Below, piece by piece: positions 1-13,064 of a stretch of 64,000 nucleotides of DNA. The notes under the pieces were generated by a model. It saw nothing but the letters and a program-made list of their open reading frames with translations. It had not been told where the DNA came from and did not search any database. Source of the DNA: Botryotinia globosa (Eukaryota; Ascomycota; Leotiomycetes; Helotiales; Sclerotiniaceae). Location: NCBI GenBank assembly GCA_014898425.1, contig RCSZ01000012.1, forward strand, positions 1,860,001 through 1,924,000, in the 5' to 3' direction. Within the stretch, counting starts at the first letter, position 1; every line of letters starts with the position of its first letter. The position numbers and the translations under genes are program-made.

Positions 1-869
1 TTCCTTGAAGTGAATTCCCTATGTGTGAATTCCCTTGTTCATACAATAATAATGATGGATTTCAAAGAGGGTAGATACTTAATTTATTGAAATATTACTA
101 TTTCAAAACAACATTTTTAAATTTCAATACTATACTTGTATATAATAGAATAAAACTATAATAATAAAAATTATATCAAAATAATAAAAAAAATCAGATT
201 TATATAATAAATCTACAATGAAATAATATAATAATTATATGATTTAATAATAATATTAAAAAAATCAAGAAAAACTGAAATGTTACTATTTACACCAAAA
301 CCGGAACCAAATTGTTTCAGACCCTATGGTAATAAAGCTTTGAAAGGCCCCTGCCTCGAAATCAAGGCCAAAAAGCCTATTTAATTATGTAATCACCGTG
401 GGTCTGAGGATGAGATAAATTTTACTATAAATATTCGATTAATGTCGGAACGTACAATCACGTGCTTAAGCGAATCACATGATTCTTCCCATCATATAAT
501 AACGAGAAGAATCATATTTTATTTCAAATCATTTCAATTTATATTATTTATTTTATATTAGCTTTATAGTGCTTTATACGGTGATTCGAGTCGATCTCCT
601 CCTTTCAAGTGAAACCAGATAATAATATATATACAGAATTATTTTTTAATATAAAAAGAGTTATATTAGAAGAAATATTAAATAATTTTAAATTAAAAGA
701 TAAAAGATAATAGATATAAAAGTGTATAGAAATATTAAGAATATAATATTTATTATTATTCTTATTTATTTATATAATAATAATAAATATTTCGATAATT
801 ATTATAGAATGTAATTCAAATGTTATAAGAATTCTCAAAATCCTGATGATTTGATTGGTTCATTAGATC
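1..869. other. AT-rich repeat relic at window edge
   Basis: Very AT-rich sequence with no reading frame of note. A patch at about 296-620 keeps normal base composition and contains CACGTG and several CCC/GGG runs, which suggests a less eroded terminal piece (possibly an LTR) of an old mobile element. I could not find a second copy in the window, so the class is unknown. It continues beyond the left edge. Confidence 0.4.
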
Positions 870-984
870 CCTGCTAAGCCATGGCGCCGCTAGTTGGCGA
901 TATGATTGTTAATGGTTAATGATTGTCGAATGATTTATAATCATGATCAATTTTCATCATCTATACTTTTCGATCTATATTTCG

Positions 985-1085
985 CTCCATCTATATCTAC
1001 ATCTATATCTATATCTATATCTATATCTACATCTACATCTATATCTATATCTATATCTATATCTACATCTATATCTATATCTACC
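985..1085. repeat. Hexamer microsatellite (ATCTAT/ATCTAC)
   Basis: About 100 bp of alternating ATCTAT and ATCTAC units. Open frames across it on both strands (Ser-Ile and Asp-Ile/Asp-Val runs) are only translations of the repeat and should not be taken as genes. Confidence 0.9.
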
Positions 1086-1166
1086 ATCTCCTTACCTATA
1101 AACCAAAATCTCACATCTAAATATCTATAACACCTCTCCAAATAATCTTTAATATATTTACTCATC

Positions 1167-1209
1167 ACCTACCTACCTACCTACCTACCTACCTACCTAC
1201 CTACCTACC
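1167..1209. repeat. (ACCT)n tetranucleotide repeat
   Basis: About ten perfect ACCT units in a spacer that also has shorter runs of CAAGAC (about 1231-1250), CCAATC (about 1417-1437) and CTTCAT (about 1491-1515). The region 870-2173 has no supported gene. Confidence 0.9.
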
Positions 1210-2173
1210 CACCAAAATACTCGCATAGTAAGACCAAGACCAAGACCAAGCCCAAATCAAAATCAAACCATCTACCTACTAGGACCTGGTGAACCTAGAT
1301 TAGTATCTAGATGCATCGAAACAAACCATCAAAAAGGATTCAAACTCTAAACCTCACAATTACCAAAAGAATAATAATCATGACAATAAACAATAGCAAT
1401 AACAATCACAATAATCCCAATCCCAATCCCAATCCGAATCAGGAGAAAGAGAAAGAAATGGTCTATTGCATTCTTTTCAATGTATTTTTATCTTCATCTT
1501 CATCTTCATCTTCAATCATCATACCTATATTCATTTATACATTCATTCAAACATGGTAAAATTCATCATCCCATCCCATCCCATCTCATCTCACCCTACC
1601 CACCCATCCATCCACAATCTCGGGATTCCCGATTTCCCAAGCCTAGAAATTTCCTTGAGAGGATTCTTGGGAGGGAGGGGAAGGATCTAGACTTAGATCA
1701 GTAGGACAGAACTCACTCACCTGTAAGATTATATACATAGATACACAGGTAAATATCTCTCCCTACAAAATGACTTGAATTACATTGAAAACATCAATAC
1801 AAGAAGATATAATAAATCAAAATAAAGTAAAGTAAAACAGAGTAAGAAGACACAATTCAAATCGAATCGAAATCGAAGTATATACTCCAGAACCTACGTA
1901 TGATGGAGAAATTCTATTTCCCATCTATTTATCTATAAGAATCACTCCCTCCCCATCCTATCCTTAACTTCCCGAGTCCTGATATCTATCAATCGGTCTT
2001 GCATATTCCATATCCCATCACATCACATCCATCACATATCTGTCATGCTCTGATTATTCCATCTACACCGATTCTCTATACATATATACTCTGTATAGAT
2101 ATTCAAGCCAAAAATCAAGATTCTAGCCCGGGCGAAAAAAGATCCAAGCTTATAGGTATCTACGTACTCTGTA

Positions 2174-3502
2174 TGTAAAAGTGAAGGCCCAGCTTATCAC
2201 ATATTTAAGCGAGATTAAAGTAATCATCTAATTTCATATATTCTATTTTGAAAATTCAATTATTATTCTAACATTTATTATTTTCGATTCAAATTCAAAA
2301 GGAATATTGAATATAATTACAAAAATAATAACTATAGATTTTATCAAAATTAGTATATTCCTTAATGTTTTAAAGTTATTCAAGTTAGGATTAATAGAAA
2401 ATCCTAGGAATAGATTGTTTTAAATTTAAATGGATTATAATTTATTGTAAGAAATATATTGAAATCTAATTCGATTGGGAAAATTTGGAGAAAGAAAATT
2501 TATTAAAAATCTATAATGATTATTAAAGAGATTTATCGAATTATAAAAACAATTATTAAAAATTGAAAAGGAAAAAAAATGATTTTTGAATAAATGAAAA
2601 ATATACTTGGTATTGAGGTTTTGATATATACAATTCGAAAGAAATTGTATTAATATAAATATAAAAAATATATAATATATCCTAAACTTTTTATTTTAAG
2701 AATATAAGCAAAAAAAGATTAGATTTTATTTATAGATATTACTAATAAAGAATTAATAATACTATTATTATTAAACCAAAAGAAAAAGATTAAAAACTAA
2801 TTATATAATTAAACGAAAACATTTTCGAATTAGAAAAAGCGAATAGGATATAGATGATTAGATAGATTAATAAAAAAGGGGTATTAATTGTATTAAATTA
2901 ATATATCGATTAGAAAGAATATTAATAATAATATAGAGTGTAATTAACTAGAATTATAAATCTTTATTAATCTTTTTAGAAAAGTTTAAAAGTAATAAAG
3001 ATATTATTTTCAAAATATATATATAATAAGTTTTTAAATCTGTTATATTTTTATTATTCAACAAATTAGAATCTAAATATATATTTATAAAGAATGATTT
3101 TAAAATATATTTAGAATATGTTTGTAAAGTTTGATTGAAATATAATATATCAAGCTTTGATTAATCACTCTCCTTTTTGGATTTTAATTTAATTGAGAAA
3201 GTATAATAATAAATAAAAAAGGAATTGAAAAAGCTATTATTTGTATTTATTTTTATAAAAAAATTGAAATATAAATTATAAACTTTTTGAAATGGAATAA
3301 ATCCTTTAGATTTCAAATGATATATTGAAAAATTAATTTGCAAAATTGAAGAGATAATTGAAATATAAGAATGAGTTATTATTTATTAATATAATATTCA
3401 ATTTTTATAAAATTGTATTGTGTGATTGATTTATTATTAAATTTTAAAGAATGAGATTGAAAAATGAGTGGTGTGTGATAAGCCAGGGCCTCAACTCTTA
3501 CC
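2174..3502. mobile_element. Eroded DNA-transposon-like element with inverted ends
   Basis: A sharply bounded AT-rich block whose ends are imperfect inverted repeats. The left end reads TGTAAAAGTGAAGGCCC then AGCTTATCACA. The right end, read on the minus strand, is GGTAAGAGTTGAGGCCC then TGGCTTATCACA. Both ends sit next to TA dinucleotides (2172-2173 and 3503-3504), which would fit a Tc1/mariner-like target duplication, though the exact boundary is uncertain by a few bases. The interior is almost pure A+T with no intact frame, as expected after RIP, so the transposase type cannot be read. A related end sequence occurs on the element at 19640-21170. Confidence 0.55.
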
Positions 3503-4374
3503 TAGTACTTGGTTCGTAAGTATAGTAAAGTGAGTAAGTCCCGGTAAGGAACAACAGGCTTACACGACTTCTCCCATCAACCTCTGTATAATACATACAA
3601 AATACATACTCAGCGGATTCCCACTCAAAGGAAAAGAAAGAAAAGGAAAAGAAATCCTCGGATTCTTCGGGATGGATGAAATGATAAGAGAGGAAAATAG
3701 ACAGATAGATGTGTTGTTATTATTATTGATATTGATAATGACTAAACCAAGATTTAGGTTTACCTTTTTTAATCGCAGAGTTTCGCTCGATGGTAATTTG
3801 TATTGAGTACCTACTCAGCATTGATTGACTACCTAGTTGGTGAGGAGATAACTACAGTATATCTTTTCTTGTTTTGTACTTTGTAGTGTAGTGCTGTATG
3901 GTAGTACTGTATGTAGAGGATGTTATGTGATGGGTGGTGTGGAAATTATTTGGGTTATTATATTCTATACAAAAGGAGGGAGGAGGTATTCAAAGGATTA
4001 ATATGTAGATGAATCGAGCTGCACTGAACTGAACTGAACTGAATCGAACAGTGTAAACATCAAATTATCTCCATCGTGGGTGGGATGAGAATGGGAGAAT
4101 GTATGTTTCTATAAGCTCTTCAATCAAAGTATATGGAAATTCGAAAAGTATATGATAGGTATCGATCAAGGCAAGGGAAGGGAAGTAAATATGGAAACCT
4201 TTTCAAATGTGAAGGATACCAGGTGGTCGTATATTATGAAATTTTTATACATCAACATAGGATCATGTGAGTGAGCCGACACAAGGTTCTGTGTGAAGAA
4301 TCCAAAATGATTGTCTGACAATACGGAGCATCCCAGTTTGGGGTAATTTCCCATATGCAGACTAAGCCACGATG

Positions 4375-4453
4375 TCTTGAGTCTTGAGTCTTGAGTCTTG
4401 AGTCTTGAGTCTTGAGTCTTGAGTCTTGAGTCTTGAGTCTTGACTCTTGACTC
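4375..4453. repeat. Heptamer repeat (CTTGAGT)n
   Basis: About nine CTTGAGT units followed by two CTTGACT variants. Because the unit is 7 bp, any frame through it repeats every seven codons and stays open, which explains the long minus-strand frames here with a repeating Lys-Thr-Gln-Asp-Ser-Arg-Leu pattern. Confidence 0.9.
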
Positions 4454-5443
4454 TGGTGAAGCTAGCGTCGCGAGATGATTGTCCACAGATTGTCCACATC
4501 TCTCTGAGAGTCTGAGGTCTGAGGTCTGCCTTGATTCCTCGAATGTCATTTTCTCCAGTTATTGTACCGTACTGTACCGTACTGTACCTTGGGGAGAGGG
4601 AGAAATGGGTGGTCCTCAATATCATGGCGTATCGCCATGTTGATGAAGGATGAGAGTGAGCGAGCGAGAGGGAAAGCAAAACAAAGTTCCCAGGCGTCTT
4701 GCATGTATTGCATGCAGTCAAGTGCTCCAAGGGCATTGATGGGTCAAAGGAGGAAAAGATGAACCCGAGCGAATCCAAGCAAGGGATCATGGATTCATAA
4801 CTTATAAGCGCAATGTGCTAGATGAGATGGATGTAGACTGTACAGCGCAAACTTCAAAGGGTAAAAGACAAATCAAGGTTTACACCAGATGAGTCCAAGT
4901 CTTTTGAGTCTTGACAGCCCTTTGCCTTGGAAGAACAAGATATCCTTAGAATCTATATTACATACGCATGCTAAAAGAGGATGCCCCACTTATATGTGGG
5001 TGCGTATCCACTTTGAAGCACATCGGCCACTGATATCCAATCATTTTATTGACGCTTCTCTCATTCAGGCAGATTCAGGTACTCCCGTACATAGTAGAGT
5101 AGTAGAGTAGTAGAGTAGTACTCCGTAGTACAGTCCTTTCTTTCCTTTCTTTCCTTTCTTTCCTTTCTTTCCCTTCTTCCCTTTCTTCCCTTTCTTCCCC
5201 TTCTTTCCCTCACCAGTCAAATTCACCCATCGACCATCTCTCTCTCTCTCTCTCTACACACACGCACGCACGCACTATTCTCACCATCATATCTAGGTCG
5301 GATATTAGGTAATCTTATTATTGTTGTGAAACCTGGGAAATCCCATAACCTAGTATTCAAGGACCTAGGTAATCCAATAACGAGAACCACTCTTGTGTTT
5401 GTGTATTCATTCATAAATCCTTGTACATATATATATACCCAGG

Positions 5444-5558
5444 TAATACATAATACATAATACATAATACATAATACATAATACATAATACATAATACAT
5501 AATACATAATACATAATACATAATACATAATACATAATACATAATACATAATACATAA
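5444..5558. repeat. Heptamer repeat (TAATACA)n
   Basis: About 16 near-perfect copies of TAATACA. The open minus-strand frame across it (a repeated Tyr-Tyr-Val-Leu-Cys-Ile-Met pattern) is an artefact of the 7-bp period. Likely length-variable between strains. Confidence 0.9.
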
Positions 5559-6719
5559 AAACTAAATCTCACATCTTAATTATACCTCCCTAGGTATATC
5601 CAACCATACCCGACCGACGCACACGCACACGTACACTCACATTTCCATTTCCCACCCACGCTTGTTAGTAGTTACCCTTCACCCTTCACCCTTCACCCTT
5701 CACTCACCCTCCACCATCTAGCATCCATCCACCATCTAGCATCCATCCACCATCTAGCATCCATCCACCATCCACCATCCATCATCCATCCACCATCCAT
5801 CATCCATCATCCACCATCCATCCCATCTTCATCCCCTTAATCAACAAATCAATCACTCAATCACTCAATCACTCAATCAATCATCTACAAAATCCAAAAG
5901 GAAATCAAATATTAAACAAAATCAGTCTTCTTCACCGTTGACGTCGTGAGAATCAATTCTCCCCTCAAAATCAATAATTCAATCGATCGTTTTCGATGAT
6001 TTACATTCTCTTGTGTTGATTTCCTTCCTATCTCTCTCTCTTTTACTCTTTTTGGTTTTCCTTCTCCATTCCTTCTTGTTTCTAAAATACCACCACCACC
6101 ACCACCACCACCCACCACTCAAACATTCGTTGACTTTTATTGCTTGCGGCCTTTTTCTACCACCTTCATTCCAGCATCGCCCGTCTCTTTTCCTCCAACC
6201 TTCTACACCTACACCTACACTCGACACATCCAACAACGGACGAAACAGGAGACTATTGGCCTGTCCTCTTTCTCTCCTTCCTCTCCTTCCTCTCAACCAG
6301 AGCGAAAACAAACATCCATCAACAAGAGGGAAGATTCAATTCACTCATCCAATTTTCCAACCTCTTCCTTTTTGAAAATCATTCGACCCGACACATTACT
6401 CAAATTCCGACGATACAATCTTTTCGCAATTTATAAACATCGGTCGTCGATTCACTCTCGTTCATTTCGACAATACACCTCTCCTACTTGGGTGTGATTA
6501 TTTTTACTCTCGCCGGCCATACTCAAAAGGTCCGACTCGATATCCAACACGAGAGTAATCGAAACCCAACCTGGAAACATTCATCACACGAACAATATCT
6601 CACCAACAATATCTCACCTTTGTCCTCCCGACCTCGCCATCGCGACAGATTGTTGGATTTCCATCAACATATAACGAAATAAAGGCCAAGGCCAAATCAA
6701 TCTCGTCCATTCGTTCATC

Positions 6720-7707
6720 ATGAAGTCGACATCTACTCTCGCTTTTATCGCTGCCACCGCCTTGGTGGGCCACGCAATCGCTGCACCATCTCCTGATATC
6801 ATCCCTCGACAATATAAAACTCTAACCTATCAAGGATGTTTCTCATCGGGTGCTGGGTTGACCAAGAATTCATCATATACATACAACAGTAAAGGATATT
6901 GTCAAACACAATGTGTGCCTGCCGATTACGCCGTTCAAGCAACATACAATAGTAACGAGTGTTGGTGTGGTGATGATCTCCCTCCAGCAGCCGATCTCGT
7001 CGATGATTCAAAGTGTAATAGTCCTTGTGCTGGTATTGACACGGAAATGTGTGGGGGTACGAAACGTTATTGGTCTGTCTATCTTACGGGTACCGAAAGT
7101 TCAGCTCCAAATTATGATCCATCTTCAGCTTCATCCTCTTCCGCATCAGCATCCAATACCGCCACTCAAACCACATCCGTCGTGCCATCGGTCGTCACAG
7201 TAGGAGGTAAGACTTTGTTTCTCGGTCGTCATGACTTTCTAATCTCACAAGACATTTAGGTCAAACCGTGACAGTGCAAGCATCCGATGCCGCCGCTGCA
7301 TCAAGTTCCGCCTCCGCCCTTGCGGAAAAGCATTCGTCGGGTCCAAATAAAGCTGGCATCGCCGCAGGCGTCGTTGTCGGTGTATTGGTAGCTGCTGCTA
7401 TCGCTGGAGGTATCTTCATATTTATGCGTAACAAAAAGAGACGCGAGGTCGAAGAGGAATACAGAAGAAACGCAGCCGTCAATAACTTTGTCACTGGTGG
7501 TAAATCACCCATCAGCAGCAGTAGCGGGGGTGCTTCATTTACCGATACTCGACTTGATCCTACTCTTGCCAATAGAAGAATGAGTGATGGGAGTATCGCG
7601 GATAACCAAGATTACTCGAGGAGAATCCTCAAGGTATGTTGAATCACGTTGTGTATGATGTCTTGGAAATATACTAACACGCACATTTCAAGGTGACCAA
7701 CGCATGA
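6720..7707 (+). CDS. WSC-domain membrane protein (cell-wall sensor-like)
   Basis: Three exons, 6720-7206, 7260-7633 and 7693-7707, give a 291-residue protein. The introns have GTAAGA..TAG and GTATGT..AAG ends and keep the frame; the last exon adds only Val-Thr-Asn-Ala. Visible parts in order: a signal peptide (residues 1-22), a WSC domain (about 36-122) with the eight expected cysteines at 40, 61, 65, 81, 83, 99, 103 and 111, a Ser/Ala/Thr-rich stalk (about 127-190), one membrane segment (about 196-218) followed by a basic stop-transfer cluster (RNKKRR), and a cytoplasmic tail ending near YSRRILK. This is the architecture of Wsc/Slg1-type sensors, which report wall stress to Rho1/PKC in yeast. 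WSC domains also occur in other surface proteins, so the signalling role is inferred. The start is the only ATG in a good position before the signal peptide. Confidence 0.9.
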
Positions 7708-8960
7708 GTAAAGCTACATTGCAACACATTTAAATCAATGTGACGAACGACGAGTTTTCCATGTTATGTAGCTCAATTCCAATTCTTTTCGGCGTTTTCG
7801 GTCCTTGACTCCCCTTTTCTATTATTGGTGACTACAATACATGGTCGTTCTGCTTTGGGTATCAGTCCCTGTTTTATAAGGGTTCATGGTGTTTATGTGT
7901 ATAGGCGTGGGGTAGAATGAGCATATGAAGAACATACTCTTTCGCCAAATTAGGAGGATTGAATTTTTCAAATAGGCATCAATTCTACGATACACTTTCA
8001 AACATTTAATCAATGTTGTTGAAAAAAACAAAAATCCATACCGTCCTGTCCTTTCAACTTTTTTTTACTTTTTTTTTTTTTTTTACTTTTTCACCTTTGT
8101 TTTTTTTTAAATAAAAAATAAACTGCGGTTCTGATCTTTTCATCTCCTTTTCGATGTTCTTTTTCCTTTCCTGGTTTGTGCGAGATTCATACAATATACC
8201 CCACCTTACGTACTTTGCACTACACAATAAACAAACGCATAACACTACAACTGAACTCCTTGTATGCGGGGGGGGGGACCTGTGGGAGGTGAAGAGATTG
8301 AGAAGATGAGGTGGAGGGAGGATGGAAGATTGATGTTGGTTTTGCATGGATGGTTAATACATGGATTTGGGGTTCGATATTTGAGGAGCAGACGAGAGAG
8401 AGATTGTAAGGGAAGGGAAGGAAAGGGAAAGGATATGGGAAAGAGATATAGAGGATTTTACTGCGAAGTTGGGGACTGGATTGGTTGTTGGGGGGTTTTT
8501 TTGGTGGTTAAGTGGATAATACATGTGTGGGTAGGAAGGTTTTGGGGAAATTGACTGGTGTAATAATGATAGTGAAGATGAGAAAATAGGAATTGAAGAA
8601 TGGGGAAGAGAGAGAGAGAGAAAGAAGAGTGTGAGATGTGATGTGATGAGAAGATAGAGATGGTGAGGAGAGTACTTGGTACTTGGTGGATGAGGGGGCG
8701 GTGGGAAGTAAGGGGGAAGCACTTGGGTAGTGAGTGGAGTAGTAGTATATTAAAGTCAATTGAAAAGTTCCTTTTGTTTTTGCTTTTTTGTTTATTGATG
8801 CTTTGTATTTTGATAGATGGTTGATTTGATGAATGGATGGTTGGGAGTGAGTGAGGGAGGGAGTGAAGGAGTGAATGAGTAAGTGAATGAGTGGGTGTAG
8901 TATGTATAGTAACCGTGCATAGCTGTTCATCGAACATCAAAATCACATCAAAAATAGTCA
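7708..8960. other. Spacer after the WSC gene
   Basis: No supported gene. Contains the 3' flank of the WSC gene, T-rich runs at about 8061-8110, a G10 run at 8268-8277 and a long purine-rich plus strand (8280-8900). The overlapping minus-strand frames of 90-170 codons are Ser/His/Pro/Leu-rich translations of this purine tract and share no recognisable domain. Confidence 0.6.
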
Positions 8961-9295
8961 TTTTGTTCTATTTATAAAAAAAAAAAATAAAAAAAAAAAA
9001 AAATCATTATATTAAATCAAAATTTCTTTAATATTTTTATTACATATTAAAGAATGTAATTATAATATTTATTACAATTTAAAAATATATACATATTATT
9101 ATTTATAAGATTAAATTAATATTCAAGAAAAGGTTTTTGGTTTTCGTTTATTGTATTAGTAAATTTCACGATTTCAAATGTATATTAACTTTTTATGTAG
9201 ATTTTAGAATGAATTAATTTTTTCAAAATAATTCATCTTATTTTTCTTATGATGTGATTTAAATTGGAAAAATTATAATCTTATGGAAGGATTTA
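8961..9295. other. Left edge of the large AT-rich block
   Basis: Opens with A-rich runs (8975-9003) and continues as AT-rich sequence up to the retrotransposon target site ATTTA at 9291-9295. No gene seen. A stretch at about 9269-9290 resembles one beyond the other side of the element (about 17854-17876). Confidence 0.5.
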
Positions 9296-9456
9296 TGTAA
9301 GGACTGTGAACTGAAAAGGAGTTGTTTTAATGATTTAGTTATTAATAAAAATCTAAGAGGAAGTTGAAAGCGAGGCTTTCAATTTATATTTGAAAGGACT
9401 AATTAAAATGATTAGTATAATCAATTATATACAGAAAAGATCTATATATTTTTATA
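9296..9456 (-). repeat. 3' LTR of the gypsy-type element
   Basis: Aligns without length change to the 161-bp copy at 17669-17829. On the minus strand it should start TG and end CA; here the start has become TA (TATAAAAATATATAGATC) while the CA end survives as TGTAAGGACT on the plus strand. This copy is heavily eroded at its inner half. Confidence 0.88.
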
Positions 9457-12400
9457 ATCACTTTTATTTTGTAAATGAGTTTCTAATTATTTCATTAGTA
9501 ATAAAAACTAATATTAAAAAACAAAAAAGAATTACAAAAAACCTTATTAATTAGATCCCAAATTGCTTTTATAATTGTAATACTTTATATCCCAAATTAT
9601 TCTTATAATTATAATACTTTATATCCCAAATTGTTTCTATTGTTTATAATAATTGTAAATTCATTATTATTGATATTATTATATTAATAATTGTTCAGTA
9701 AAAACTAAGGTTCGATTGTAAATAAAATAAAGGAAATTCATTAATTGATTGGAAAAGGATTCTATATATTGTCTAGGTTTTTCCTAATTATTATTTAGAG
9801 TTCATTCGATATTAAGCTTTATATTATTGATTTTTAGTAATAATAATAATAGGCTTTCTTTTCTATTGAATAATAATCTTTATTTTTATTAATATTATTC
9901 AAAGTTTGATTTTTTGACTGAATAATTAATACACTAATATTATATTTATTATTTTGTAATAACAAGCTGAATATTATAGTATAAATTCAAAAAGATTTGA
10001 TTAATTCGAAACCCTTTTTTTCTTCTAACAAATAATATATAATTTCCTTATCTAATTATATTACATCCTATAATTGATATCAATTATATAAATAATTTCG
10101 GGCTAATTATATTATAATCTTTATATTGATTACTTTACAAGAGTTTATATCCTTTATATTATAATTCATTAATACTTCCTATATATAATCTTTATAAATA
10201 AATGGATTATTTATAATCATCAAATCGTTTTATACAAATTTCTACAATTTATTAACAAAACTTATATATAGAATCACTTTGTTTAAATAGATTTTGATAA
10301 ATATCAAAGCTCCTTATTGTAAGTCTTTATAATATAATTTAAAACCTATAGTTTTTAGAATTTTGTTTATTTGTTTTATTAGTTTTCTTTTTTTTTGTAT
10401 ATATAAATCTATTTGTAAATATTTATAGATTATGTTTATATTATTATTAATTCTTTTTGATTTGCTTAGTTTTGGATTAGATTTGTATGTAGTATTCTAT
10501 TAACAAAAAATTTGTTATAAAAAATCTTACTTTATATTTTCGTTATATTATTATATTAATTAATATAAATTATTAACTTTATTATAAAAATACTTGATAT
10601 TGTTTTTAATTAATTCTTTTATAGATTTCAATACAAATCGTTCAAATTTGTTATTCAAATATTAATGATTTAGATTATTTCTTTTTGTAATTATATTCTA
10701 ATCCTTTAATATAATATTATCTATCTTCTAATTTTCTATAATATTATAAATATAATCATTATTGACTTTATAAAATAATTCTAAATTATTTCTAAATTCT
10801 ACTTCAATATTGCCTTTATCTAATAACTACTTTTATTATTATTTAATAAAAATGATTCTTATAAATCCTTTTGATTTATTAAAAATCAACAAAACAAATC
10901 CTCGATATTTGATATACTTTTTATATACTTTATAAATTATTATTTGATTATATTCTAGAAATGCTTTTATTATTATATTTTGATCTTCCTAATCCTTCCA
11001 ATTAAATTCCTTATATCCAAATCCGAATATATTAAAGACTGCTATTAATATCTATATTTGCCTATAATTATTCAATTAAAAATCTAATTGAAATCAAACC
11101 CATATTTTTCTATATATCTTGATAATTACTTATTTTATCTTTTTTCAATATTCCTTGTTTTCTTTTTCAAAATTTATAATAAATAAATATTTGATTTCTT
11201 CTCCCTATATTCCAATTTGAATTCAAAATATATATAATAAAATTAACTTCACTTTTGCTTTCAGAATAATATCAAATTTATTCGAATTGATTATATCCGC
11301 TATTCTATCTTTATATTGATTTTTATTTTTAAATAAATAATAATAATAGTTTGAATTATAATGAAAAAGCTATTTGATAATTCATTCTTTTATTTGTAAT
11401 CTATTATATTACAATATCAATTGGGAAATATAGTTTTTTAATAAAATTTCAAATTTATAGATTAATAATAATAATCGAGGATTTATTTTTCTATCTGATT
11501 GTATTAAAAAGAAAACTATAATTTTTTATTTTATTTTATTTAAAAATAAGATTTACTTTATACATTCTTATTTATATTATAAGCTTTATCCTAGTATTTA
11601 TTAACTATTTTATATTCCTTATTTTGGGATATATAATCAATATTCATTTTCGATTTAAATAAATTTGAAATTTTTTTTGATAAATAGTTGTATTATCAAA
11701 TTTGAATTATAATTATTAATTAATAAATAATTATAATTTAATATTTATAATATATTTTATAAAACAAAAACTAATTATAATTCTTTTAAATTCTATTAGG
11801 TTTTTTTTCTTTAAGAAAATAGAAATAAAATCGATATAATCATTTTTTTGTAATCCCATCTAAAACAAAAGGTTTTTTTTTATAAAATTCTATAATCTTT
11901 TTCTTAAAATTCTCTAGATTTTCTAATAATTATTAACTATTCTCATTTTGGGAATAGTCTTTTCAATATATTTGATATTACAGTTTTTTTCAATATCTAT
12001 ATATTCTTGAATCTAGAATTCTTTTTACTTTTTATTCTAATATTTTATCTTTATAAACTTTATTTATAACTATTTCTATCATAGATAATTCCAATATATC
12101 TTTAGATCTATTCATTCTTTTTATTGTTTTATATAGTATTAATAAATTTATATAGAAAATATTATAATATTTGTAGAATATTGAAAGCTTGATTTAATAA
12201 TTCTATAAACCAATATTTTCGAATACTTTGAAAGGTTTTAATTTTTTAGATTTCAGCTTTTTATATTTTTGATTTGTTATTAGATTTTTGTAGAATAACT
12301 ATATTTAATTTTTAATATTGAATAATAATAAGTAATATTTTGTATTATAATATTTTATTTGTATATCTTATGTATATATCAAATCTTTTATTAATTGCTA

Positions 12401-12914
12401 ATACAATTCTTTTAATTTCTTTATTAATTATTTTATATCTTCTAGCTTTTTATTTGTAATTGTAATAATCTGAAATAATAGAATGTTTTTCTTATTTACT
12501 TTGAAAAACGATAATTTGATATTTAAAATAAAAATTGAATTATATATATATTCTATTAAATATAATAGATTTATCTAATTGTTTTATTTATAATTAATAT
12601 ATATTCTAAAATATATTTTTATAATCTAATTTAATCTTTCAATTAAACTATTTGTTTATAAATAGAATACTATAGATAATTTTCGGATTATATTTAAATA
12701 CTTTGTAAATATTGCTTAGAATGTGCTCATAAACAAATCCGCTTTATTTATAATAATAGAATTTGATATTTCATATTTTATAAATATTTTCTTTAGAAAA
12801 AGATAAGTAAATTGGATTAATATTATATTCTTTTTATATAATAGGAATTTTGTTTTTTTTATTATTTTACAAATTATATTTAATATAGTATTATAAACAA
12901 AGTATAATTATATA

Positions 12915-13064
12915 TTTCTTTTTTCTCTACTACTAAAATCTACTTTGGATTTTAATACTAATAGATTTGTAATTAAATCTAATACTATACCTCTTTATAA
13001 TCTATTTGGGATAGATATCGGAGCTAATTCTCCCACAATTATTATATATAATAGTTTGTTATAC
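12915..13064 (-). pseudogene. Integrase core fragment of the gypsy-type element
   Basis: On the minus strand a short frame reads approximately ELAPISIPNRL, stop, RGIVLDLITNLL. This matches the entry to the retroviral-type integrase core of Ty3/gypsy elements, where a Pro-rich linker precedes a Trp-x-x-Ile/Val-x-x-Asp-Phe/Leu-Ile-Thr-x-Leu motif carrying the first catalytic Asp. The stop sits where Trp is normal, consistent with TGG to TAG or TAA by RIP. It lies downstream of the RT relic in the expected order. Confidence 0.6.

Larger units (their letters stand above)
3505..6719. other. Spacer and 5' region of the WSC gene, rich in simple repeats
   Basis: No supported gene. The stretch holds several microsatellites (listed separately), a TTTCC-type tract at about 5138-5205, CT dinucleotides at about 5236-5254, ACCCTTC units at about 5675-5703 and CATCCACCATCTAG-type units at about 5706-5820. 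From about 6010 to 6700 it is pyrimidine-rich on the plus strand, typical of fungal promoters and leaders, and leads into the WSC gene. Several overlapping 60-120 codon frames here have repetitive composition and look like chance. Confidence 0.6.

Noticed and set aside
906..1168. Open frames on both strands with Ser-Ile or Asp-Ile runs
   Set aside because: They are translations of a hexamer microsatellite.
4166..4790. Overlapping minus-strand frames of 127 and 142 codons
   Set aside because: Kept open by the 7-bp CTTGAGT repeat; no domain, and flanks are not protein-like.
5912..6497. Several 60-120 codon frames on both strands upstream of the WSC gene
   Set aside because: His/Ser/Pro/Leu or Gly/Arg-rich translations of a pyrimidine-rich leader, overlapping one another.
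8054..8961. Minus-strand frames up to 167 codons
   Set aside because: Strong composition bias from a purine-rich plus strand; three frames overlap; no domain.
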